From Parvibaculum lavamentivorans DS-1 (lineage in GTDB: Bacteria > Pseudomonadota > Alphaproteobacteria > Parvibaculales > Parvibaculaceae), in NCBI RefSeq assembly GCF_000017565.1, contig NC_009719.1, positions 1,967,001 to 2,031,000 on the forward strand: 64,000 nucleotides of DNA. The letters run 5' to 3'. A program made the translations under genes and the position numbers. The notes below the pieces were generated by a model. That model had not been told where the DNA came from. It searched no databases and saw only the letters and a program-made list of their open reading frames with translations. Of the stretch, positions 26,387-35,549 are shown piece by piece; position 1 is the stretch's first letter; the number at the start of each line of letters is the position of its first letter.

Positions 26387-27406
26387 ATGACCCCGATCCG
26401 TTCGTTCTTGATGGTAAGCATCTCGGCGCTTGTGTTAACCGCCTGCGCCGACAAGGTGCCGCCGCCCCAGATCCGCTATGACGCGGCCGATCTGCAACCG
26501 GCACAGCTCGAACCTCAGGCCCCGAAACCCGTCGAGATTGTTGCCATGCCCGAGCCTTTGCCGCTGCCGGGTCAGTTGCAGCCTCTCGATACGGCAAAAC
26601 CGAAGCCCGACAAGCGGGTGCCGACGGAACGGGTCGACGCCGCCAACAAGGTGGCGCTGATCGAACCTATGCGGGATGGCTATATCAATGCGATCCAGGT
26701 CTATCCCTTCGCCGAAGGAGCGCTTTACCGGCTCTATGCGGCACCGGAGCGCGTCAGCGATATCGCGCTGCAGCCGGGTGAGGAACTCATCGCCGTCTCG
26801 GCCGGCGATACGGTGCGCTGGGTGATCGGCGACACAGTAAGTGGCAGCGGCGCCGGCAAACGTATTCATGTACTGGTGAAGCCTTTCGCCGCCGGGCTCG
26901 AGACCAATCTCGTCATCACCACCGATCGACGTGCCTACCATCTGGCGCTCGAAAGCACCGAGACGACGGCCATGGCCGCGCTCTCCTGGACCTATCCGCG
27001 GGACGAGCTGCTCGCCCTGCAGGCGCGGAATGCGAGGGCCGAAGCATCGTCTGCAATTGCGGGCGGCGTCGATCTCGCCGCGCTCCGCTTTCGCTACGAA
27101 ATTACGGGCGACGATCCGCCCTGGCGGCCGCTCCGCGCCTTCGATGATGGCGCGAAAGTCTATATCGAGTTTCCGGCGCGGCTCGATCAGGGCGAGGCGC
27201 CGCCGCTTTTCGTCGTCGGCCCGTCGGGCGGCAGCGAACTCGTCAATTATCGCATGCGCGGCCACTACTACATTGTCGACCGGCTCTTCGCGGCGGCGGA
27301 ACTGCGGCTCGGCGAGGCACCGCAACAGGTGGTACGCATCAGCCGCGCGGACAGGGTGGTGAACACGGGCGACAACCGCCCCGCGCGGCTGCGGCCGGGA
27401 CGATAG
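26387..27406 (+). CDS. trbG: TrbG (VirB9-like) outer-membrane-complex protein
   Basis: The 339-residue protein has a lipoprotein-type signal with a lipobox (ALVLTACAD, cysteine near residue 21), which is more typical of VirB7 partners but seen in TrbG relatives. VirB9 features follow: YPFAEGALYRLYAAPERVSDIALQPGE and a C-terminal domain with VFIEFPARL-type sequence (KVYIEFPARLDQGEAPPLFV). It forms the outer layer of the core complex with TrbI. Spacing to trbF and trbI is 14 and 9 bp. Confidence 0.9.
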   Translation: MTPIRSFLMVSISALVLTACADKVPPPQIRYDAADLQPAQLEPQAPKPVEIVAMPEPLPLPGQLQPLDTAKPKPDKRVPTERVDAANKVALIEPMRDGYINAIQVYPFAEGALYRLYAAPERVSDIALQPGEELIAVSAGDTVRWVIGDTVSGSGAGKRIHVLVKPFAAGLETNLVITTDRRAYHLALESTETTAMAALSWTYPRDELLALQARNARAEASSAIAGGVDLAALRFRYEITGDDPPWRPLRAFDDGAKVYIEFPARLDQGEAPPLFVVGPSGGSELVNYRMRGHYYIVDRLFAAAELRLGEAPQQVVRISRADRVVNTGDNRPARLRPGR

Positions 27407-27415
27407 GAGCGTGCC

Positions 27416-28711
27416 ATGGCCGGTCCCGCTTCGCCTCAGGGTCAAACGCCCCCGCCCGGAAAAGTCGATCCCGAAACGCTGGCGCTGCGTGCAAAGCCGC
27501 GCCGCGTGACGCGCTTCCGGCGGAGCGTCGTCATCGGCGCCGCGGCGGCAGGCTCAGCAACGATCTTCGCGCTCGCCTTTCTGGCGCTGGAGGGCTCAAG
27601 CTTCCGTCTCATGGGACCGGATGGCTCGGAACTCTACCACCCGGAGCGGAAGGAGAGGGCGGAGGGACTGGCGGCGCTGCCCGAGAGCTATGACGAGATC
27701 CCGAAGCCTATCCCCGAACTCGGCGCACCGCTTCCCGGCGAGTTCGGCCGTCCCATCGTCAGGCAGGAAGCCGAACTCGGCATCGACAGCGGCGCCGGTC
27801 TCCGCCCAAACTTCGTGCCGAGCGCCGAAGAGAACGACGCCCGCGCCGAACGATTGCGGCTTGCGCAACAGGCGCGGCAGGCGGCGGAAGCCGGTGTGTT
27901 CTTTCAATTGAAGGGAAGCGGAAGCGGGAAGGGCAGTGCTTCACAATCGAGGATGTCAGACGCGGGAGACAGCACAGGCTTCCAAGCTGTTGCAGTCGAC
28001 GAACGCCTCCATCTCGATCCGAAGCGCGACCTGTCCTCCGTAGCTTCAGCGGAGGGGGACCAGAACCATCAGCAGCGCAAGCTCGATTTCCTGAACCGGG
28101 GACCGGACCAAGACATCTATAACCGCCACGCACTGCGGGAACCGGTCTCGGCGCATCAGCTGATGGCCGGCAGCGTCATTGCTGCGAGCCTGATCACGGG
28201 GTTGAATTCCGATCTGCCGGGCCTTGTCGTCGCCCAGATCACAGAAAATATTTTCGACACGGTGAGCGGGAAAACTTTGCTTATTCCGCAAGGATCGAGG
28301 CTGATCGGCAGTTACGACAGTGTCGTCGCCTTTGGTCAGTCGCGGGCGCTGCTCGTCTGGCACCGCATCATCATGCCGGATGGGTCTTCGATCGTGATCG
28401 ACAATCTGCCGGCAACGGATGCCGCCGGTTATGCCGGCGTCGCCGATAAGGTCGACTACCACACATGGGCGCTCGTCAAGGGCGTGGCGCTGGCGACACT
28501 TTTAAGTGTCGGCACCGAGCTTAGTTTCGGCAGCGAGGAGAGCGATCTCCTGCGCGCGATCCGCCAGTCGACGCAGCAGAACGTTTCGCAGGCCGGTCAG
28601 CGTCTCACCGAGAAGAACCTCAACATCCAGCCGACCATCACGGTGAGGCCCGGCTGGCCGATCCGCGTCATCGTGCAGAAGGACCTGATCCTGCGTCCCT
28701 ATCGAGGATGA
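27416..28711 (+). CDS. trbI: TrbI (VirB10-like) core-complex protein
   Basis: A 431-residue VirB10 protein. A proline-rich N-terminus, a membrane segment at about 40-60 and a long linker with a charged stretch precede the conserved C-terminal beta-barrel domain: VIAASLITGLNSDLPGLVVAQI, DTVSGKTLLIPQGSRLIGSYDS, QSRALLVWHRIIMPDGSSIVI. It spans both membranes. It overlaps the DUF2274 gene by 4 bp (ATGA). Confidence 0.92.
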   Translation: MAGPASPQGQTPPPGKVDPETLALRAKPRRVTRFRRSVVIGAAAAGSATIFALAFLALEGSSFRLMGPDGSELYHPERKERAEGLAALPESYDEIPKPIPELGAPLPGEFGRPIVRQEAELGIDSGAGLRPNFVPSAEENDARAERLRLAQQARQAAEAGVFFQLKGSGSGKGSASQSRMSDAGDSTGFQAVAVDERLHLDPKRDLSSVASAEGDQNHQQRKLDFLNRGPDQDIYNRHALREPVSAHQLMAGSVIAASLITGLNSDLPGLVVAQITENIFDTVSGKTLLIPQGSRLIGSYDSVVAFGQSRALLVWHRIIMPDGSSIVIDNLPATDAAGYAGVADKVDYHTWALVKGVALATLLSVGTELSFGSEESDLLRAIRQSTQQNVSQAGQRLTEKNLNIQPTITVRPGWPIRVIVQKDLILRPYRG

Positions 28712-29025
28712 CATCCATGCCCGACCTGAAACTCGGCAAACTGCCCGACCGCACGCCGGTCAAGATCACCTTCACCGCGCCGCCCGATCTCAACAAGGCG
28801 CTCCACGCTTATGCCGCGCTCTATCGCGAGACCTATGGCGAGGCGGAGTCGGTATCGGAGCTCATCCCCTACATGCTGCAGAGTTTTCTGGAGGCCGATC
28901 GCGGCTTTGCCAAGGCGCGGAAGGCGTTGCCGGAAGGAGAGGGCAAGGGATCTGGTATCGCTCAGCCGGGATCGGGAAGACGCGCACCTCGAACGCTGTT
29001 GCTGCCAACGGACAAGAAGGATTGA
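28708..29025 (+). CDS. DUF2274 protein, trb-operon partner
   Basis: The 105-residue protein matches DUF2274 (KLGKLPDRTPVKITFTAPPDLNKALHAYAALYRETYG). The family almost always follows trbI in alphaproteobacterial ICEs; its job is unknown. The ATG overlaps the trbI stop. The C-terminal 40 residues are disordered-looking and charged. Confidence 0.9.
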   Translation: MTSMPDLKLGKLPDRTPVKITFTAPPDLNKALHAYAALYRETYGEAESVSELIPYMLQSFLEADRGFAKARKALPEGEGKGSGIAQPGSGRRAPRTLLLPTDKKD

Positions 29026-29026
29026 G

Positions 29027-29338
29027 ATGTCTGTGATAGGGATGTTCACGCCCACGAAGGAGGGAGGCTGGTCCGGCACGATCCGAACCCTCACTATCGA
29101 TGCGAAGCTGCGCTTCGTACCGAACGACAATCGCGACAGCGAGCGGGCGCCGGCCTTCAAGCTCTATGTCGGCCGCTCAGAGATCGGCGCCGCCTGGCGG
29201 GAGCGGAGCGGTGAGAAGGAGTATCTGAGTGTCCGGCTCGACGATCCGGTACTGGCGGCGCCCCTTCACGCGGCGCTCTTCCCGACGGAGGGGAATCGGG
29301 AGGCTCACCTCGTCTGGCGGCGGTGGGAAACGACTTGA
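29027..29338 (+). CDS. DUF736 family protein (second copy)
   Basis: A 103-residue DUF736 protein starting MSVIGMFTPTKEGGWSGTIR, with TLTIDAKLRFVPND and GAAWRERSGEKEYLSVRLDDP. It begins one base after the DUF2274 stop and is the last gene of the trb operon. It is clearly diverged from the copy at 4254-4577 but has the same fold pattern. Confidence 0.9.
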   Translation: MSVIGMFTPTKEGGWSGTIRTLTIDAKLRFVPNDNRDSERAPAFKLYVGRSEIGAAWRERSGEKEYLSVRLDDPVLAAPLHAALFPTEGNREAHLVWRRWETT

Positions 29339-29810
29339 AGAATGGCTCGGATGCGGTTCGAGCCGAATTTAAGATCGCTGGTCAGATGAGTATGAGCGTC
29401 GGCCAATACGGGATCAGTTCGGAAAGTTATGTTCGAATTTCCGCTCCTTGTGCGGACTCCTGGAAACAGTTGGCCCGCGAGAAAAAGCGACATCCGAGAC
29501 ACGTGGCCATTTCAAATGGGCAAATCGATATCTGTCCCCTGAGCGGTCGTGGCAGGGCTATCTCTGTCCCAACCTTCTGTGATGCAAATCCTTGGACTAG
29601 GGGTTCTGAGCTGTGAGGATATGTATCAATGATCCAGGTCACGCTCGCAACGAGAGGTCACCCACGCGCTCCTTAGGCACATGGAACCGGGCGGGAAGCT
29701 GGTCCATTTTGCGCAGAGATTCTCTTACTTGATGAGCTGTCCAAAAGTCTGAATGGCGGCCTAGTTAAAGCCAGTGTTTGAGGGAAGATTATAGCTATAT
29801 TATGGCATAC
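29339..29810. other. Non-coding gap of about 470 bp between the trb operon and the AbiE cargo
   Basis: Open frames of up to 97 codons here read as low-quality sequence with no family match and no ribosome-binding site. The region is more AT-rich toward its right end (TTATAGCTATATTATGG near 29,790), which is probably the promoter area of the AbiE operon. It may hold the joint where the cargo was added. No attachment repeat was found. Confidence 0.5.
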
Positions 29811-29838
29811 GTCCGAAATTTGCATACAGATTTCGGAC
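29811..29838. promoter_or_regulatory. Upstream operator half of the AbiE-type operon
   Basis: A 28-bp inverted repeat, GTCCGAAAT-N10-ATTTCGGAC. It is paired with a second copy 44 bp downstream (centre to centre). AbiEi antitoxins repress their own operon by binding paired inverted repeats, so this is the likely target. Binding is inferred. Confidence 0.75.
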
Positions 29839-29854
29839 GCACTCCTTGAAGGTT

Positions 29855-29882
29855 GTCCGAAAAAATACTACATATTTCGGAC
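29855..29882. promoter_or_regulatory. Downstream operator half, abutting the AbiEi start codon
   Basis: A 28-bp inverted repeat, GTCCGAAA-N12-TTTCGGAC, ends exactly at the base before the ATG at 29,883. Together with the copy at 29,811 it forms a tandem operator. A weak promoter-like pair (TTGAAG at 29,846 and TACATA at 29,869, 17 bp apart) would start transcription close to the ATG, giving a leaderless message. That last point is speculative. Confidence 0.75.
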
Positions 29883-30536
29883 ATGACGGACACTGCATCA
29901 GACTTGAAAACCGCGATCCTGAGGCGCATCGAAAGTGGTGCGCCAAGAGGGGTCTGGACGCCACGAGACTTCCTCGATCTTGGCGGGCGCGACGCCGTGG
30001 ACAAGACACTGCAGCGACTGACACGCGCCGGAAATCTGCGGCGGGTCGATCGAGGGCTTTACGACAAGCCGTCGTTCAACACTCTCACACAGAAAAGCAA
30101 TCCTCCCGACCCACGACAGGTGATTGAGGCTATCGCCCGGCGGGACCAGATCCGCGTACTCGTCGACGGTATGACCGCCGCCAATGATCTGGGGCTTACG
30201 AATGCAGTTCCTGCGAAGATCGTCGTGCACGCGGATGCGCGGCTCAAATCGGTCTCGCTTGGCCAGCTCGGAATCACATTCAAGCCAACCGCTGCAAGCA
30301 AGCTATATTGGGCGGGAAGGCCGGCCATGCGCATTGTTCAGGCGCTACATTGGCTACGGGACACCATGGGTCAGGTCGATGACGATGCAGTTCTTAAGCG
30401 CCGCCTGAACGCAATTCTTCAGAACCCAAAAGATGGACAGGCGCTCCGGGCTGACCTGTTGGCTGGCCTGTCGACGTTGCCGAGCTGGATGCAGAATCTG
30501 TTGCGGCCGATGTTGAAAGAACAGGCCGGCACATGA
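29883..30536 (+). CDS. AbiEi-like antitoxin (DUF6088 family, wHTH)
   Basis: A 217-residue protein with a winged-helix N-terminus (about 25-62: VWTPRDFLDLGGRDAVDKTLQRLTRAGNLRRVDRGLYDKP) and a C-terminal region with VLVDGMTAANDLGLTNAVPAKIVV, as in AbiEi/DUF6088 antitoxins. It represses its own promoter and neutralises the AbiEii toxin. The ATG at 29,883 follows the second operator directly; a TTG at 29,853 lies inside that operator. The stop overlaps the toxin start (ATGA). Confidence 0.88.
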   Translation: MTDTASDLKTAILRRIESGAPRGVWTPRDFLDLGGRDAVDKTLQRLTRAGNLRRVDRGLYDKPSFNTLTQKSNPPDPRQVIEAIARRDQIRVLVDGMTAANDLGLTNAVPAKIVVHADARLKSVSLGQLGITFKPTAASKLYWAGRPAMRIVQALHWLRDTMGQVDDDAVLKRRLNAILQNPKDGQALRADLLAGLSTLPSWMQNLLRPMLKEQAGT

Positions 30537-31618
30537 TGAACTCTGCATTCGACCAGGTCATCGCAGCAGACGATGAGACACGGCTGGGTCTTTATACGAC
30601 GACAGCCCAACGCCTCGGTACGACGCCCCAGAACGTCGAAAAGGACTTCTGGGTTTGCTGGACCCTTGATGCGCTCTTCAATGGATTAGCAGACCGGCCA
30701 CGCTTGCTGTTCAAGGGCGGCACATCGCTCTCCAAAGGGCTTGGCCTGATCAAGCGTTTCTCGGAGGATATCGATGTCACTGTCTTCCGTGACGATCTGG
30801 GAGAAGCAGCCTCTATCACGGAACTAGAAGCTCTCAGCGGTAAGAAACGCGGCAAAGCTCTGGATGCGATCAAAGCAGCCTGCGAGGCTTACATCAATGG
30901 ACCGTGCCTAACGGGGCTGTCCGCGATCATAGGCGAAACGGCCAAACGCAATGGGTTAAGCGCGGAACAGTTCCGAATTGAGCCCGACCCTGAAGACAGT
31001 CAGGCGCTCTATGTGCGTTATCCGACGGCAACGCCCGAAGATGCATATGTCGGCAAGGCTGTAAAGATCGAGTCCGGCGCGAAGTCGGCTCTCGATCCCA
31101 ATTCGGATCGAGTCATCCGGCCGTATCTGGAAAGCGATATCCCAGATATCGACTTAGGTGTCGGTAACGTCACAACGGTCGATCCGGAACGGACCTTTTG
31201 GGACAAGGTCGTGATCCTGCATGGGCTTCGGCGCTGGTTCGATAATCGTGGGGAACTCAAAGGAAACGGTCAGCGGGTCTCGCGCCACTACTACGATTTA
31301 CACCTACTGCTGGCTTCAGAAGCCGGGAAGAGGGCCTTGAAAGACCGCGAACTGGGCGCCGACTGCGTGGCCCATGCCCGCATGTTCTTCAATCGCCCAG
31401 CCTTCGATCTCGCGACGGCAACGCCACCCACATTCTCTCTTCGTCCCGAAGGCAAGATGCTCGACGACCTCAGCCGCGACTATCGCGCCATGTCGAGCAT
31501 GATCTTCGGAGAAGCTCCGGCCTTTGAAGAGATTGTCGACGATATCATTGAACTTGAGACGGCTCTGAATGTTCCGGCGGAAGGAGCTGAAGAAAGCGAC
31601 GGCCAGGAAGATGGCTAA
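30533..31618 (+). CDS. AbiEii/AbiGii nucleotidyltransferase toxin
   Basis: The 361-residue protein has the AbiEii motif pattern: FKGGTSLSKGLGLIKRFSEDIDVTVF (G62-G63-T-S, K68, D79-I-D81), then SPDRVIRPYLESDIP-like lines and DKVVILHGLRRWFDN. AbiEii toxins transfer nucleotides to targets such as tRNA and arrest growth. It overlaps the antitoxin by 4 bp and the next gene by 8 bp, which is unusual for a stand-alone pair. Confidence 0.9.
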   Translation: MMNSAFDQVIAADDETRLGLYTTTAQRLGTTPQNVEKDFWVCWTLDALFNGLADRPRLLFKGGTSLSKGLGLIKRFSEDIDVTVFRDDLGEAASITELEALSGKKRGKALDAIKAACEAYINGPCLTGLSAIIGETAKRNGLSAEQFRIEPDPEDSQALYVRYPTATPEDAYVGKAVKIESGAKSALDPNSDRVIRPYLESDIPDIDLGVGNVTTVDPERTFWDKVVILHGLRRWFDNRGELKGNGQRVSRHYYDLHLLLASEAGKRALKDRELGADCVAHARMFFNRPAFDLATATPPTFSLRPEGKMLDDLSRDYRAMSSMIFGEAPAFEEIVDDIIELETALNVPAEGAEESDGQEDG

Positions 31619-34600
31619 GAAGACAAAAAGCCCGAAGCCGCGCCGTGATCCAAAGCCATCGTCCAAACCGGCCAAGGCTGCATCCAGGGCCGGATCCAAT
31701 GCAGGCCGGGGCTTTCGTTACCAGGATGCCGTGTCCGCTTGGTTAGCGGTAGAAATATGGGCCGGTCAGCGAGCGCCCGCCATAGTGATTCCGGAAGGCG
31801 GTGACGATGTTGAGCTGCGTGGCGACGCAGAGAGCTTTGTCCAGATCAAGAGCCGACGTGAGCACCTTGGAGACTATACGGAAGGCGAGACCGTCGGGTA
31901 TATAGAAGATCTGTGGAAACGGTCGCTTGGCTCGGCACCGCGGCCGGAGCGACTGGAACTCGTTCTTGAGCGGGAGGTGGCGGGCCTCGTCCCCTTCGAA
32001 GATCAACCGGCAGTCCGCTCAATCAAAGGCTCGATCAGCGCTAGGCTTTCAAAGCTCAGTGAGGCCTCCGACCTTCTTCCGAGAACGTCGATCACCGTGG
32101 CGACCTCACCGCAGGAATGGGCGATCAGCTTGATCGCAAATCGGCTGGGCTGCGCTCCGATCGCGGCCCAGATGTGCTTTGCCGATCTGCTTGTTCGCGT
32201 GGGTTCCTTGGCAGACGCCAATGGCAGGTTATCGCCGGAGAGTTATCGCGGCCTTTCGATCTCCGATACCGAAACGTCAATCCGCGATGTCTTGGCTGCT
32301 ATCGATGTTGACGCGATCGAACAGGCCCTCAGGGAAGGCGTCTGCGAACCGGTCGATTTCCTCACACCGCTCAATGATCCGAACTTTTATCTTGGGGTCG
32401 ATGTAGAACCCGGTCACCTCGCGGCGGGACTGGTATCCGAGCGGCCCCAAAGCAGATCAGCATTGGTGGAAGGTATTGAACAACGCCGGGCCGCGCTGAT
32501 CGTCGGACCGTCAGGGGCCGGAAAATCTGCTTTGATGTGGGAGGTCGCCAACACGTTGAGCCATACGGTGCGGTGGTTTCGTATCCGTCGTCTGAGCGCG
32601 GCGGATATTCCTTCTCTGCGCCAGTTAGTCCGGACGTTCCGCGCTTCAGAAGACAGTCCCTTGGGCTTCGTCATGGATGATATCGGACGGAACGGGCCGG
32701 AAAGCTGGGGCGCCTTGCTCAAAGAAGCGATGTCCGTACCCGGCGTCGTACTGCTCGGTTCGGTCCGGGAAGAAGATGTAACGCTGATTGCCGAGCGCGC
32801 ACGTGCAGCTGAAATACGCGCCGATCCCGATGATGAACTCGCAGAACGACTCTGGCGAGAACTGCGCGAAGCTGAAAAGACGAACTGGGCGGGTTGGCGC
32901 GAGCCGTGGAAGATGAGCGATGGCCTTCTTCTAGAATATGTCCATATCCTGACGCGCGGGCGAAGGATGCACGAACTCCTCGCTGATCAAGTCGCGGCCA
33001 GAATTTCAGATCCGAAGCGTTCCCTTGAACTGGATATTCTGCGATCCGGCGCTTGGGCAGGCGCAGCGAATGCTGAAGTCGATGCATCGCGATTGGCACG
33101 CGCTCTCTCGGTCAGTGACGCCGATCTGTCACGCGCCTTACAACGCCTCATCCAGGAACATCTGGTTCGTTCACCTGCGCCGGGCGCAGTCACCGGCCTA
33201 CACCAGCTTCGATCCGAAGAATTGCTGCAGCTCGCGCACCAAACAACGTTGCCGACCCTCGAAACGAGTTTCGAACGGACGATTGCAAGTGTGCCCGCCG
33301 CCGATCTCGAGCCGTTGGTCGCGGACACGCTATCTGCGCGGCGCTTGCCTGTTCCAGCGGTGCTCAATGGCTTGATTGCCTGCTTGGAGGACGAACAGGA
33401 TGCGCGGGCGTTGGCTTCAGCGCTTCGGGGCCTCGGTTCGGGCCTCATTTCTTCGGGCGTGGACGAATGGCTGGACACTCCCGAAGCGCGTGTGTTGCCG
33501 CGAACGCAAGTCACGAACGCCGCAATGTTCGGGGTCGCCGGTACTAGCCTGAGTAGTCTCACCATCATCCCGGAGGTCCAGGCCGCGGCGGATCGACTTT
33601 CGCAGATCAAAGGTTCGCCGGAAGATGACCCTCGCCGCCTGTTGATGGAGCGCATGTCGCTCTCTGTCCTGTCGGCCCTGATCGAGACAGCGGATTTGGT
33701 GAGCTTAGATGAGATTCTCGCAGCGTTGATCGGAATGCCATTGCCAGCCGCGGTGCGGACCAGTCTCATGCAGGCTCCAGAAGGCCTCTTGTATGCCAAT
33801 CTCGATCTTTTGGGCTCTCTGATGGGCACCTTGTCCGCCCTGGATCGTGAGATTGCCAGTCATTGGGTAGCGGAGGTCGGGCAAGAGACGCTGTTCGCAC
33901 GGGTTCAAGCAGAGACGGCTTGGGCCGGGCCTGTAACAATCGAAGATGCCGATGATGGAGTGATCGTCCGTTGCGATCTTTGGTACGTTGCCGGCTCTGT
34001 ACAGAAAAATCCGCACGACGCGGTTGTTAGTTTGTGCGAGCGGATATTGGCACTGTGTCCGTCGGCTGACATTGCGGTGTCCAACGCTATTACCGCAAGT
34101 GGCGAATTGGCAGGCCTTGCCCAGTTGCCGCTCGGGACAAAGCGGATTCCCCGAGAGAATCTTCCTCCACCGTCGGTTCCTCAATGGAACCGGCGCTGGC
34201 GGGATCTGATCTCCCGCCGCGTCGCCGCTCCGAGCTATAGCGATTATCTTGCAAGAGGCGTGGCCATTCTCGAGGCCCTTGTGCCGACGTTGGAGAAGGT
34301 CTTCGACGCGTATTTTCGAGGAAAGGATGCACTCGGTAGCCTCGCCGACAGGCTGAATTCACTCAACGCGGATACTGAAGCGCTGACACCTCCTGCTGTT
34401 TCGTCATTGGAAGCGTCGGGCGCGGGAGGCGGAGAGGCTAGTACAGCCGTCACCAAGTTTCAGAACCTCCTGCACAGCGCAAGCGTCAATCTCGTCAAGA
34501 GGTTCGCGATACTGCCGGACCAAGCTGGCGCATACATTGCTTGGTTGACCGATCTCATCGCCGATGTCGACACTGCAATTGCCGAAGAGCCTTGGCAGCT

Positions 34601-35549
34601 CATCGCCGACGGTCCCTCGCCAATGCTTATCCGACTCAAGACGCTCTTGGAGGCGTTGCGACTTCTGGCTGGAGAAGCCCACGAAAGGAAGCAAGCGCCA
34701 GCGGTAACTTGGGCGGCACGCGGCAAAGGCGCGCGAGTAGGCAACTCAGTTCGGCTCGTATCCCTCTCTGCCAAAGCTGCCGGCGAAACACGACTAGCTC
34801 AGCGAAAGGCAGAAATTGAGCGCCTGGCAGAGGAAGCCGGGGTCGTCGCACAGTTTCATCTTCGCGTTAACGCCAAGGGTATTTTCCCGTGGCCGCCAGC
34901 AGATGTTCTCGCGCTAATACCTGCGCCCGACATTGCAGATGCGGTGGTCACGCTCGCTGAACAAGCCGAACTCGTGCGGTCATTGGTGGGCTCGTCTGTC
35001 CACCTGACAATCATGCCTTACATTGCGGATGTCGCGTTCCCGGCGCTCGCGAAGTCTGGTTACCGGACCCTCCTTCCCGACGTGGAAGGGGCTGCCGTCT
35101 GGGCGGAACAACTCGGATTGCCACAGGCCCCAACTGCTATGGCAAGCATATTTGGGGAGGTGCTGAGCCTTGCTAGCGAACTTGGAGCAATGGATCAAAA
35201 ATGGCTCGGCAATGAGACTCGTCCTGAAGAAGAGATCGCTGCCCGTCGGAGCTTGGAGGCCGCCTTCGCCAGAAAGCACGAAGAACTGATCCGACGCCTC
35301 GATGCCTTTGATCCAGCTCTGCGATCGGATGTGTCTGAATTGATCGAGCATCTGCGAACTGGGGAGATCGATTTTGCTGCTGACGCGCAGGCTGCGATTG
35401 GCGGATCTTCAAGCAATTTCGCCGAGGCAGCGGGGTATCTGTCTCTGCTTTTGATTTCAGCCGAGACCGGCAATATGTCCACCGGCGGACAAAATATAGA
35501 ACATGTACACGCGACCAAATTTGAGCAGACCGCCGATGACCAAGAGTAA
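31611..35549 (+). CDS. Large PD-(D/E)XK-type nuclease plus P-loop (STAND-like) NTPase
   Basis: A 1312-residue protein. After a basic, Lys/Pro-rich stretch (1-30), residues 33-85 look like the Cap4/DUF4297-type dsDNA nuclease: GFRYQDAVSAWLAVE, then GGDDVELRG (D66, E68) and FVQIKS (Q78, K80). A P-loop follows: GPSGAGKS at 299-306, with FVMDDIG near 355 as a Walker B candidate. From about 450 to 1312 the protein is helical, without strong matches; that part may be the sensor. The start at 31,611 lies 8 bp before the AbiEii stop. It looks like a large immune ATPase with a nuclease effector. I know no described system with exactly this neighbour set. Confidence 0.8.
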   Translation: MAKKTKSPKPRRDPKPSSKPAKAASRAGSNAGRGFRYQDAVSAWLAVEIWAGQRAPAIVIPEGGDDVELRGDAESFVQIKSRREHLGDYTEGETVGYIEDLWKRSLGSAPRPERLELVLEREVAGLVPFEDQPAVRSIKGSISARLSKLSEASDLLPRTSITVATSPQEWAISLIANRLGCAPIAAQMCFADLLVRVGSLADANGRLSPESYRGLSISDTETSIRDVLAAIDVDAIEQALREGVCEPVDFLTPLNDPNFYLGVDVEPGHLAAGLVSERPQSRSALVEGIEQRRAALIVGPSGAGKSALMWEVANTLSHTVRWFRIRRLSAADIPSLRQLVRTFRASEDSPLGFVMDDIGRNGPESWGALLKEAMSVPGVVLLGSVREEDVTLIAERARAAEIRADPDDELAERLWRELREAEKTNWAGWREPWKMSDGLLLEYVHILTRGRRMHELLADQVAARISDPKRSLELDILRSGAWAGAANAEVDASRLARALSVSDADLSRALQRLIQEHLVRSPAPGAVTGLHQLRSEELLQLAHQTTLPTLETSFERTIASVPAADLEPLVADTLSARRLPVPAVLNGLIACLEDEQDARALASALRGLGSGLISSGVDEWLDTPEARVLPRTQVTNAAMFGVAGTSLSSLTIIPEVQAAADRLSQIKGSPEDDPRRLLMERMSLSVLSALIETADLVSLDEILAALIGMPLPAAVRTSLMQAPEGLLYANLDLLGSLMGTLSALDREIASHWVAEVGQETLFARVQAETAWAGPVTIEDADDGVIVRCDLWYVAGSVQKNPHDAVVSLCERILALCPSADIAVSNAITASGELAGLAQLPLGTKRIPRENLPPPSVPQWNRRWRDLISRRVAAPSYSDYLARGVAILEALVPTLEKVFDAYFRGKDALGSLADRLNSLNADTEALTPPAVSSLEASGAGGGEASTAVTKFQNLLHSASVNLVKRFAILPDQAGAYIAWLTDLIADVDTAIAEEPWQLIADGPSPMLIRLKTLLEALRLLAGEAHERKQAPAVTWAARGKGARVGNSVRLVSLSAKAAGETRLAQRKAEIERLAEEAGVVAQFHLRVNAKGIFPWPPADVLALIPAPDIADAVVTLAEQAELVRSLVGSSVHLTIMPYIADVAFPALAKSGYRTLLPDVEGAAVWAEQLGLPQAPTAMASIFGEVLSLASELGAMDQKWLGNETRPEEEIAARRSLEAAFARKHEELIRRLDAFDPALRSDVSELIEHLRTGEIDFAADAQAAIGGSSSNFAEAAGYLSLLLISAETGNMSTGGQNIEHVHATKFEQTADDQE

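Noticed and set aside
29323-29616. 97-codon frame after the second DUF736 gene
   Set aside because: No recognisable composition or start signal; probably non-coding.
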